From positions 62,001 to 126,000 of the forward strand of contig CAJNOI010000075.1 in assembly GCA_905250115.1 (NCBI GenBank): DNA of 64,000 nucleotides, written 5' to 3'. The notes beneath the pieces were generated by a model. That model saw nothing but the letters and a program-made list of their open reading frames with translations. It had not been told where the DNA came from and ran no database searches. The translations under genes and the position numbers were made by a program. The stretch is from Adineta steineri (Eukaryota > Rotifera > Eurotatoria > Adinetida > Adinetidae). Of the stretch, positions 24,351-35,931 are shown one piece after another; positions within the stretch are counted from its first letter, which is position 1, and each line of letters starts with the position of its first letter.

Positions 24351-26376
24351 GATCTGAAACTAAACTCATCCACAATAATTGAAAAAGAAAAGCTACCTAT
24401 GATGATGAGTGTTGACAAATGAAATTATTTGGTTATTTTATCTACCAATCTACTTTTGCTATCGATCCTCTATAAAATTTATTCATGATCTAGTTACATG
24501 AATCATTACACTATTAATTACTTATGCAGTGAAAATGAAAATTATTTCACATTAATCAATATTTTGTATCGTATTAGGCAATCTCGCTTACAAATTAAGA
24601 TTATTCGTAATATGACCTACTTCTCACAGGATAAACGAAATAATATCATGTAACGCCATCTTCGGTTTATCATCCGAATGCGTTCTGTACTCATTTTAAA
24701 TTATCCATAATATAGATGAACGATTGTATTGAATTTATGTATAAGGATTTTTTTCTATTAACACTTGTTTATTCAATTAAATAATAAAAAAACAGTTAGC
24801 AAGCTATCAGTTATACAAATGATAGAGATGCAAGTATCGAATTATTGGCATTTTGATTTACTCTTTTACTATATGTTGATTTGAAATACTACCGAAACGA
24901 AGTGCATCATCGACATCGAAAGTACGAGTAGAAGGAAAGAACATTGGTTTGATATAAAGTATTTTATGTCTACATGATTAACTTGATCGGTGATAATGTT
25001 AATATGCATTGAACTTGTATGTATTTTTTGCCAAGAAATGTGTGAAAAAGAACTTTGACTTTTGACTATTAAATAATAAAGATATGATTTTATTGACCTT
25101 CATTTATTCGATCTATACATAAAACATTCTTATTATTGACACTTTTTGTAAATTAAACTATTCATCTGAATGGTTCGTTTTTTTTTCGCTCAAGTATGTT
25201 TATGTTATGTTGTAAAATCAAACCTATTTCACACATACATCCTTAGTTAGTATTTTCTCATTTATTCAAGTGACTATTTATTTGATAAGAAATACTTTTT
25301 GTCTCCTTCATATCTGACAAATAAAATATTTATCTAAAGTATTTATTTACATTTTTACTTTTGTTTATTATTTCAATTAGGAATGAATTTGTTTTTATTG
25401 TTACTGATCTTATAAACATTCTTGGAAGTAGACTATTGTACACAAAAATAAAAGAATGTTTCTTTACAATTTATAAATAAACGGTTAAGATTATTATTTA
25501 TCTTTAGAAATACTATGTATCAAAAAATAGAAAATCATGAACATTCTCTAATAGTTTTTTTTACTACCGCGTGTGTTACGATTGCTTAGCTACTCATACA
25601 TGCATTCATGTTATCTGATTCATCATCTTCCTCTGTCCCGCCTTATTCTTAACACATAGTCATGATACAATCAAAAAAATGCTTGTAATGTAAAATATAA
25701 TAAAAAAAAAAAGTACATGCCATTTTCTACCCACAATGCATTGTAGAGATAAAAAAAATATGTTATGCGATATATATATATTGTAGGTGTAGTTGTTGTT
25801 GCGTTTTATTAATATTATGATTATAAAAAACACACATAAATCTTCACATATTGACATTAAAAAGAGATAGAAGTAAGCGAAAAGCTTTTTCTTTTGTTTT
25901 TTTCTCTCAAATAAATCTTATAGTCGATTATTTATTTATAATACAAAATCTGATTTATTTTTCTAAATTGATGAGAGTTCGATACAAGGTCTCAATTATG
26001 AATAATTATTATATATGTCTACAATAGTAGTTCAACAGATTATGTAATCAAAGAAGCGTATTTCTTTTTTTTTCCTTCTCCCGATTTTTTTTCTATCCTA
26101 CTGAACACGTCAACCGAGCAATACACCATATACTACTCATGTACAATATTGCACTTCGCTGCTTACTCGTCATCTTTCACTGACTCGAATCAACTGCATT
26201 AGTTGCCTTCTTTTCTTTCCGCATATACGCGCATATCTATCTATATCTATATGTATATGTGTGTATTATGTATATATATATTTATACAATCGATGGGAGT
26301 CGATATTCATAATAAGATAAGTATGAGATTTCTTCATTTTAGATGATTTTGTTATTATATTAAGAAATCGTTTGAA
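24351..26376. promoter_or_regulatory. 2-kb divergent spacer, REXO1 / myosin II
   Basis: Upstream region of two divergent genes. It is AT-rich with TA-rich runs just before myosin (26225-26285). Short open frames (for example 25660-25857, minus) have no recognisable features. Confidence 0.4.
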
Positions 26377-29300
26377 ATGTCAGTCTCATCAAAGAATTTC
26401 TCTAGCAAAAAATCAGTTAATAATGTAGTGGATAATAGTAATGATCCAGCTGAAATGAAATATTTGCGTCCATCAGATATTAATTCAAAAGATCGTATTG
26501 CCGACGCTACAACAGCTAATGAATGGGCAGCAAAAAAATATGTTTGGGTACCTGATGAACAAGAAGGTTTTATACGTGGACAAATACGTCAAGAACAAAC
26601 TGATGGACAATTATTAATTGATTTAGAAACTGGTAAACGTATTACTATACATAAAGATGATACACAACGTGTTAATCCACCAAAATTTAGTAAAGTTGAA
26701 GATATGTCAGAATTAACTTGTTTAAATGATGCATCAGTATTATTTAATTTAAAAGAACGGTATTATTCGGGACTTATCTATACATACTCAGGTTTATTTT
26801 GTGTTGTTGTTAATCCATATAAACGTTTACCTATTTATTCTGAAAATGTTATTGATATATATAAAGGAAAAAAACGTGAACAAATGCCACCACATATATT
26901 TGCTATTGCTGGTGATGCATATCGTTTAATGTTACAAAATCGTGAAGATCAATCAATTTTATGCACGTAAGTTATAGAAGAGAATTAAATAAAATGACTT
27001 CGTTTTTCTATTTAGTGGTGAATCTGGTGCTGGTAAAACTGAGAATACAAAAAAAGTTATACAATATTTAGCTTATATTGCTGCAGCACCGAAAAGCTAT
27101 CAACGAATGTCAGGTGGTAGTATTAGTCAATACCAGGTAAATTTCAAAAACTATATATATTTGTATTATGAAAGAATCTCTTCTAGCAAATAAATACAAA
27201 ATTATCTGATGGATCTGTATGTAACGAAAAAAAAAAAGAACCTAAAATTAATTATTTAATATACATATATATTTAGGGTGAACTTGAAACTCAACTTCTT
27301 GAAGCTAATCCAATACTTGAAGGTAAAAAGTCTATTTGTAATGATAGAAATATAGTTTATCTTTCTTCTATAGCTTTTGGTAATGCTAAAACGGTGAAAA
27401 ATGATAATTCATCACGATTTGGTAAATTTATTCGTATAAATTTTGATACATCCGGCTTTATTGCTGGTGCATCAATTGAAACCTATTTATTAGAAAAATC
27501 TCGTGCTATTCGTCAAGCTAAAGATGAACGAACATTTCATATATTTTATCAATTATTACGTGGTGCTAATACGAAAATGATTACGGATTATTTATTAGAA
27601 GATTTTACACGTTATCGTTATTTAACACATGGTAATATAACAGTAACAGGTATTGATGATGCACAAGAATTTCAACATACAGTTAAAGCAATGCAAATAA
27701 TGAATATATCAACTGATGAACTTAATTCAATATTTCGTACAATATCAGCTGTTTTACAAATGGGTAATATGCAATTTAAACAAGATCGTAATAGTGATCA
27801 AGCAACATTACCAGATAATACAGTTGCACAAAAAGCTTGTCATCTCTTAGGTATACCGGTAACAGATTTTGTTCGATCATTTTTAAAACCAAAACTTAAA
27901 GTTGGAAGAGATTTTGTTACAAAAGCACAAACACAATCTCAAGTACGACAAAAAAAATTTCTGTGAAAAAAAGTTTCATTTATATTTCTTCTTAGGTTGA
28001 TTTTGCTGTTGAAGCAATATCAAAAGCTATTTATGAACGTATGTTTAAGTGGATTGTAGCACGTATAAATAAATCATTTGATCGAAGTAAACGACAAGGT
28101 TCATCATTTATTGGTATACTTGATATAGCTGGTTTTGAAATCTTTCAAATGAATTCATTTGAACAATTATGTATTAATTATACGAATGAAAAATTACAAC
28201 AATTATTTAATCATACAATGTTTATACTTGAACAAGAAGAATATCGTCGAGAAAGTATTGATTGGGAATTTATGGATTTTGGTCTTGATCTTCAACCAAC
28301 AATTGATCTTATTGAGAAAGTAAAATCAAATTTTGTATTTTATTGACGAATTGTTTTTTTTTGTTTTTAGCAAATGGGTATTTTAAGTTTATTAGATGAA
28401 GAATGTTGGTTTCCAAAAGCAACTGATCGAACATATGTTGATAAAATAATAAATGCTCATGCTCAACATCCAAAATTCGGTTGAATATTATATTTTAACG
28501 AATTTATTTAAACAATGACCTTTTTTTTCTTCTTTTGTCTAGGAAGACCAAATTATCGAGCACCAGCTGATTTTAGTATAATTCATTATGCTGGTAAAGT
28601 TGAATATTCAGCTGAACAATGGTTAATGAAAAATATGGATCCATTAAATGATAATGTCGTAGTACTTTTACAAACATCGAATGATCCATTTACACGTGAA
28701 ATATGGAAAGATGGTAAGTTATAGTTTTTCTTATTTCGACAAGAAAAAAAAATAATTTCATATTAAGCAATTATATCGAGAATGAGACCATGTCTTGTTC
28801 TTCGATGTTTTTCTCTAACACCTTATCACAGTGAGTTAAGCATGATATTTGAAGTGTAGTGTGTGTGTTATTGAATGGAATTAATTAATTAATTTAATTC
28901 TATGCTTTTGTTTTTGCTTTAGCGGAAATTGTTGGTTTATCAGCAACAGATCAAAATGATGCCGCAGCAAATTTAAAATCAACTATAAAGAAAGGAATGT
29001 TTAGAACAGTTGGTCAACTTTATAAAGAACAATTAACGAAATTAATGAGTACATTAAAAAATACGAATCCAAATTTTGTTCGATGTATTTTACCAAATCA
29101 TCAAAAAAAGGTTTGAAGAAAACAAAAATTCGATCTTAAAATATACTGACTTGGTTTTTATTCCTATAGGCTGGTGTTATTAATCCACCACTTGTACTTG
29201 ATCAATTAAGATGTAATGGTGTACTTGAAGGTATTCGTATCTGCAGGAATGGTTTTCCAAATCGAATTCTATTCCAAGAATTTCGTCAACGGTAATAATT

Positions 29301-32300
29301 ATTCATATTTCATTCTTTAAACCATAGTAATTAGCGAGCTTTTCCTTACGCTCATTCTATTGTGTGAAATATACAGTATCAGATGATATTCGATTGATTG
29401 TAATATTATTCTATTTCTTTGTAGTTATGAAATTCTTTGTCCAAATGTTATTCCAAAAGGATTTATGGATGGCAAAGCTGCGGCACAAAAAATGGTAAGG
29501 TTCATTCTTTTTTGAAAATATAGAATTTCATTGGAATCTATTTTAGATAAAAGAACTTGATCTTGATGAAAATCTCTATCGAATTGGTCTTACAAAAATC
29601 TTCTTTCGTTCAGGTGTTCTTGCTCATTTAGAAGAAGAACGTGATCTTAAATTAACTGATATTATTACTCATCTTCAAGCTTTATGTCGAGGTGTACTTG
29701 CTCGAAAGTAAGTTTATTTATTTGAAATATAGAGAGAATTATTTTTTTCATTTCAAAGAAATTATCAACGACGTTTTCAACAATTAAATGCAATTCGTGT
29801 TATTCAACGTAATGGTCGTGCTTTACAGAAAATTCGAAATTGGAGATGGTGGCGTTTATTTACAAGTATAAAACCATTATTACAAGTAACGCGAACAGAT
29901 GAAGAATTAAGTCAAAAACAAGATGAAATACGTCGGTTAAGAACAGAAATGGAATCACGTGCAGCACAAGTACAAGAAACTGAACAAGTTTTACAACAAG
30001 TTCAACAAGAACGAACTATTCTCAATGAACGTCTTATGCATTTCAATGAAGTTTTAGTTGAATCAGATGAAGTAAATTATTTTTCTTCTAGACAAAAATT
30101 TATAAATGAATTTATTTTTTTTTATAAGAATTTACGTCGAGTACAATCACGTAAATATGAACTTGAAAATATGTTACAAGAAATGGAACAACGTTTAAGA
30201 GAATCAATTGATCAAATTAATCATTGGGGTACTGAACGAAAACAATTTGATCAAAGAATACATGATTTAACTGATCAGTAAATAATTTAATAGATTAAAA
30301 ATGAAAATTTTTATTGCTTTTTTTAAATTTTATAGACTTGAAGAAGAAGAACAAACTCGTCAAAAATTACAAATTGAGCGTGTACAATTAGAAGGAAAAA
30401 TAAAAAATCTTGAAGATATTGTAGCTAGACAACAAAATGAATTTGCTAAAGTAAAGAAAACTATTTTTTAACCAAAAAAACAACATGCTTATATTTAGGT
30501 ACAAAAAGAACGTAAATTTCTTGAGGATAAACTTCAAGAAATTGGTCATCTACGGCAAGATGAAGAAGAAAAATTAAAAAATCTTCTTCGAATTAAAACG
30601 AAACAAGAAAGTCATTGTAATGATCTCGAAGAAAGATTAAAACGTGAAATGGAGGTTTGTTATTTTTATTTACCAAAAAAAACGCTTATCATCATCTGTG
30701 AGTTAACTTGAGCGATGTGCACATATAGATATTGAGTAGGGTGATGTCAAGTAATCCGAAAAAAATTGACTTGAAGTTTATTGATGATAGAAGACATAAT
30801 AAGTAAAAAGTAGAAATATTAGAGACAATCCAATGAGCTTATTTCATTGAAGCCACCAGAAGCGAGAATTCTTCAAGAAGCTCGGCATGATCGATGTCGT
30901 CGTCGTAGCAGCGGGTGTGAGTGGGAGTGGATGTATAGGTATAGACTACTCTTCTTCCACATTAGCACCCTCACCCATACCCACCCTCAAGATACGTGTA
31001 ATCGCTAAGCATTCGGAGGAGTTTGAATGACGTTTTAATTCGCTTATCATTAGTATGTATGGCTGTTATGATTCATCAGAAAAGATATAAGTTCGATATA
31101 TTAGACTAAACTGAATTGAATGATAGATTTTGTTTTTGATATTAACGTAAATCGCATATCAAAAGAGTTGTATGTAGAAAATATTTATTATATAAACTAA
31201 ATCTTTTCTTTTTAGCTTCGTCAAAAACTTGAATGTGAAATTCGACGACTCGAAGGTGAAAATCAAATTATTCGTGATCAACTACAAGATCGTTTACACG
31301 ATAATAGTGATTTACAAGGACAATTACAACGAACACGAGATGAATTAAAAAAAGCTATAACAGATATTGAAGGTGATGCAGCAACAAAAGCAGCATTTCA
31401 AAAACAAATACGTGATTTTCAATCAAAACTTGATGATTTACAAGCTGATATGGAAGGTGAACGTGAATCACGTAAACGTTTAGAGCGTGAAAAACGTGGA
31501 TTAATTGATGAAATTGAATCATTACGTCATGAAATTCTCGATACAACAGATATAAGTCATGAAATGCTTGAACGAGAAAAAAAACGTGAAGAAGAATTAT
31601 CGACATTAAAACGTTTATTAGATCAAGCACATAAGGATCGTGAAATCACCGCTGCTGATTTACGTTCCAAACATGCGAAAGAAATTGATGAATTAACAAC
31701 TCATTTAGAAACAACAAAAAAACAATTACAAACATTTTCCAAAGATCGTCAAACATTTCAAAATGATATTAAAGATCGTGATAATCAAATAAAAGATTTA
31801 AATGCATTAAAACAAGATACGGAAAGAAAACGAAGACAATTAGAAACACAACTTCAAGATCTTCTACATAAATTTAATGAAAGTGAAAGAATTAAAACTG
31901 AAACATTAGATAAATCACAACGTTGTCAACAAGATATTGAAAGTTTAAATGCAGCTTATATTGAAGCTGAACAACGTTTACAAAATAATGAACGTACTAT
32001 AACAACACTTAAACAAGAAAAACAAGAATTACAAGAAAGTCTTCAAGAAGAAAATCGTCAAAAAATGAATGTTTTACAAAAGATTCGTCAAGCAGAAGAT
32101 TTACTTAATGAATTTAAAGATCGATTAGAAGATAAAGAAGAAGAACGTCTTAAAGTTGAAGCAAAATTTGGACAATTATCACAACAATTTAATGAATTAC
32201 GTCATGAAAATGAACTAATTAATGTTGAACAAGTTGAAGAATTACGTCGACAAATCCAACGTGAAAAAGATACTATTTTTGAAGAACTTGAAAATGAAAA

Positions 32301-35300
32301 ATTAACTAATATAAAATTCTCGAAATCAAATCAAAAACTAACAAATGATATTGCTGATCTTAATGTTGAATTAGAACGTTATCGTACAATTGCACAAAAT
32401 GTTGAAAAACAACAACGTACATTTGAGAAAAAAATGCAAGATGAAAAAATTCTTCAAGAAAAATTACGTCAAGAACGTGATAAAATTGAAAAAGAATTAC
32501 GAGAAAAAGAAACTCAACGTTTAAATTTATTAAAAGATTTAGAAGAACGAAATATGATCTATGAAGAATTAGATAAACGTTATAAACAATTACGTGAATA
32601 TGTTGATAGTACAAGTCAAGTTACAGATGATGTTGGAAGATATATTCAAGAACTAGAAAAAGCTAAACGAACTCTTGGTAAGTTTTGCTTCAAATCTGAA
32701 AATTATCGAAGATCGTATAAAATGATAGATTGTATAATGCATGGAGGAGTAGGGTTCGGGTTTTTTCATCCCGATCCCGGCAAAATATTTATTCGGGATT
32801 TTTGATACCGTTACCATTTTCTGTAATTACAATTCATCCAGACTCAAAACCCATTAATGTGTTCATTCAAGATTCCGTAGTCCCATCGGAAGAAAAGTCG
32901 GGATTTTAATCCCGCTCGCAACGGGATGTGAATCGGGACAGTCCCGCCAAGCCCTATCGAGGAGGACCATACACTGTTAATCATGATGAGATAGTAATCA
33001 GCACTATGTTGCGCATCAATATAATCTGAATGCGATCAAAATCATGTAATAGACTCTTCGTATCTGTAGTAAGCGAACAGACAAATATTCATTTACTCGT
33101 TCTTATCCTTGAATCTATTTACACATATTATTAAATTATGTTATTTCTAAATCAATAACAACTGATAGTTTTTAAATACATTTTATAGTGAAGATGAGAA
33201 TAAGTAAAGATGTCATTATCTTTTGTTGAATAGATACTTATATTTAGATCTTACTAAGTTCTTAAAAACTAATACTTTTTTTTTTGTTAATAATAACATA
33301 TTTCCTATATTAGTTCTTAAGATTAAATTGATAATTTCATTCTTGTCAACATGCAATTCTATGTAATAATATTTTTTTAAGAATCAACTGTTGAAGATCA
33401 AAAACAACAGATAACTGAATTAGAAGATGAATTACAGACCTCTGAAGATGCTCGTTTACGACTTGAAGTTAATGTTGGTGCATTGAAACAACAAGTCGAA
33501 AGACTTGCACTTGATTATAATGCTGAAGTTGAAGAGCGTGTACGTTCAGTAAGTAAACGATTAAAAGAATGTGAAATTGATTTTCAAGAAGAACAAAAAT
33601 CTAAACAACAAATTGTTCAACAACGTAAAAAACTTGAAATTGATTTACAAAATGCTTTTCTACAAATTGAAGAAGCTAATCGAGGAAAAGAAGAAGCTTT
33701 ACGTTCTAGTCGTAAATTACAAGTAAATAAAATTTAATGTTGATTAACAAAAAATTCATCGAATTGATTTTTTAGGCTCAAATACGTGATTTAACACGTG
33801 ATTTAGAAGAAATTAGACGTATTGATACTGCAGCACATCAAACTGCTAAAGATTGGCAAGCAAAAGTAAAAGCAATTGAACAAACTATTCAACAATTAAC
33901 TATAGAAAAAGATACTATGGAACGGCAACTTCGTCAAGCTCAATCTGAACGTAATGAACTTCAACAAGAAATAGCAACTCTTAGTAGAGAATGGTAAATG
34001 AAGAGATATAATTTGATTTATATCTTTTTTTTGTAAAAATATTTTTCTAGGGGTACAGTTATGGATGAAAAACGTCGACATGAAGCACGTGTTGTTCAAC
34101 TTCAAGAAGAACTTGAAGAAGAACGAACAACATCTGATTTAAATGTTGAAAAATTAAAAAAATTAGCAATGTCTTATGAACAAACGTTAATGGATATTGC
34201 AACTGAAAAAGGAAATAATGAAAAACTTGAAGTATATTTTAATAAAAAAACATTTTTCATTTATTATTTTTTTTTCGAAAGATTGTTGTTGGAAATCTTG
34301 AACGTCAAATTCAAGATTTACGTAAAAAATTAGAAAGTAATGATGGATCAGTAAGTGAAGGATTAAGATCAAGAATTACATCATTAGAAGCAAAATGTCA
34401 TACATATGAAGAACAACTTGAAACTGAAGTTCGGTATGTTATATTCTTATAATTTTAATGAAAAATAAAAATCTATTATTTATAGCGAAAGACAAAAAGC
34501 TTTACGAAATGTACGTTCACTTGAAAAACGTCTTCGGGAAGCTGGAATTGTTGTTGAAGAAGCTCAAAAACAAGTGAACAGTTATAGAGAACAAGTAAAG
34601 TATTATATTAGTAAAATTTCAAATTAAAAAATCTTTTTTTAGCTTGATAAAGCTAATGTACGTGTACGTGCTTCAAAACGTACAATAGATGACTTAGAAG
34701 AAAAATTATCTGAAATGAAACATCGTCTACGTCGAGCACAAAGAGAAAACGATGAGATTGAAGAAAATGCTTTTCCACGAAATCGGTAAAGAACTAATCA
34801 TTTATATATTTTTTAACAAGATTTTAACTATATAACATTTAATAAAATAATACAATATTTTTCTTTTGTATTTTTCTTAAAATAATATTTTATCAGAAGA
34901 GAATCATCATCTGTATCTGATTTATCATCACATCGAGCTTCCACTATAAATGAGCATCGATGAAAAAAACCTGTTGAGGTATTCTATATCATATCACCTG
35001 CTCTTTTCTTTTTACATGCTATACACATTAATATTTCTTGCTTTTGCATATATATTAAATCTCCTCCTATTATAGTCTAATGGATAGTTCTGGTCCTCAA
35101 AGGTAAGATATACTGACATAAAAACCGAAATCTGCACGGTATCAAATCTACAAAAAAGAAATACTCTAAGAATTGACAAACTCTAAGCTTCGCGCATGTG
35201 CATTTATTTCTCTATTGAAATTTTTTCGAAAATCGATTTATGTATAAAATATATTTTTGTTTTCAGTCCATCTACACTTCATAATTCTGCAACATCTTAC

Positions 35301-35459
35301 ATAAAAGCTTTTGTAACAACAACGAAATTTTATTCTGAAATGTCAGATGATGATTTTCAATCTGAAGCAACAAATACAACTGCTTCAGATACTCTCAATG
35401 GTGGAAATACATCTTTACGAAACAGTACAGCTGATGATTTTAATAATGGAAATCGTTAG
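26377..35459 (+). CDS. non-muscle myosin II heavy chain
   Basis: A conventional myosin with about 20 exons; I estimate near 1950 aa, as in the family. The SH3-like N-terminal domain (about 50-100) is followed by the motor: P-loop [13 protein letters not shown] just after residue 197, switch I in [15 protein letters not shown], switch II in DIAGFEIF, and [20 protein letters not shown] before the converter. The sequence near switch I and [16 protein letters not shown] is of the non-muscle/smooth type. Two IQ-like motifs ([27 protein letters not shown]) bind light chains, then a long coiled coil runs to about 34785. It makes actin-based contractile filaments. A 30-nt exon sits in loop 1 and several alternative 3' exons supply different tails: stop at 34961-34963 or at 35457-35459. 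Three introns are long (30654-31213, 32679-33381 and one near 28720) and two hold inserted repeats. Confidence 0.95.
27187..27216 (+). other. 30-nt loop-1 exon of myosin II
   Basis: TTCTAG precedes and GTATGT follows exactly ten open codons ([10 protein letters not shown]). The neighbouring introns would be 50 and 60 nt, the usual sizes, and all boundaries are phase 0, so the exon can be kept or skipped without a frame change. It falls between the P-loop exon and the switch-I exon, in loop 1. Confidence 0.7.
30072..30128 (+). other. 57-nt stop-free intron in the myosin rod
   Basis: GTAAAT...ATAAG interrupts the coiled coil between LVESDE and NLRRVQSR. It is a multiple of three and has no stop, so retention would add 19 hydrophobic, non-coiled-coil residues. 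The clear break in the rod pattern argues that it is normally removed. Confidence 0.6.
30909..30993. repeat. GGGTGTGG hairpin-family repeat, copy B (myosin intron)
   Basis: GGGTGTGAGTGGGAGTGG on the left pairs imperfectly with CCCTCACCCATACCCACCC on the right, leaving about 40 bp of loop. It lies in a 560-nt myosin intron, where neighbouring introns are about 50 nt. Confidence 0.6.
32750..32956. mobile_element. hAT-like MITE, 207 bp, in a myosin intron
   Basis: The element opens with TAGGGTTCGGG and closes with the complement of TAGGGCTTGGC. Inside, CCCGATCCCGG, TCGGGATTTTAATCCCG and GTCCCGCC make it GC-richer than its surroundings and able to fold. TGGAGGAG (32742-32749) and TCGAGGAG (32957-32964) flank it, a 7-of-8 match to an 8-bp target duplication, as hAT transposons make. 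There is no room for a transposase, so it is non-autonomous. It accounts for part of an intron of about 700 nt. Confidence 0.7.
34897..34977 (+). other. myosin tail exon A (stop at 34961-34963)
   Basis: Reached from the donor at 34785/34786 in phase 2. It adds a short tail ending RASTINEHR before TGA, and a donor-like GAG|GTATTC follows at 34978, so it can also be an internal exon. Confidence 0.6.
35076..35102 (+). other. 27-nt myosin microexon
   Basis: Bounded by ATTATAG and GTAAGA, exactly nine codons long, and in phase with both the rod donor at 34785 and tail exon B at 35267. It would add about LMDSSGPQS. Confidence 0.5.
35267..35459 (+). other. myosin tail exon B
   Basis: Acceptor TTTTCAG ends at 35266. 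Joined to the rod donor at 34785 (or to the microexon) it keeps frame and gives a longer, Ser/Thr/Asn-rich, non-helical tail with SDDDFQSE, ending at TAG 35457-35459. Acidic serine sites of this type in other myosin II tailpieces are casein kinase 2 targets. Confidence 0.6.
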
Positions 35460-35931
35460 GAGATAAAAAATATAAATATTTTTATTTTCCATTTCATCTG
35501 CATGTATATATTTTTTGTATGCTTTGTTTTTATTCGAATTATATAATCGTAAATATATTGTTCTCAGGTTTTGGGCTCTATTTTTTCATTATAGCCTAGC
35601 CCAATTTTTCTTTTTGTCTTTTTTTTATTTCTCATATCATTAAAACAAAAAACAGAACATATTATGTAGAAGAAAAACGAACATTCCATCTGTATGTTCT
35701 GTTTTATTGTTTTAAAGATTTCTAAGTCGGTTATCTTCCAAAAAACTTCTTTTGTATTTATATTATTACTTTTTATGTTATCAATCTGTTGCGTGTGTTT
35801 TTTTTTTGCTTTTTAACATAAAATATAGCCTTTCATATATTCTTTAATATATATGCAAACGGATATTATCATGCAAAAAGTATATCCTTTTTTGTTTCTA
35901 TGTAGTTAGTCAAGAGAGAAAATGAGTTTTT
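35460..35931. other. convergent 3' flank, myosin II / UNC93-like
   Basis: Two genes end towards each other here. T-rich, with an inverted repeat at 35640-35715. No exon is seen. Confidence 0.5.
35640..35715. repeat. inverted repeat (hairpin) between convergent genes
   Basis: TTAAAACAAAAAACAGAACAT (its first 20 bases at 35640-35659) faces ATGTTCTGTTTTATTGTTTT at 35694-35713. The arms of about 21 bp are complementary except for one or two positions, with a loop of about 33 nt. Confidence 0.7.

Noticed and set aside
31355-31630. Hydrophobic minus-strand frame
   Set aside because: Antisense of the myosin coiled coil; charged codons give Leu/Phe/Val-rich shadows. The same holds for 32360-32614.
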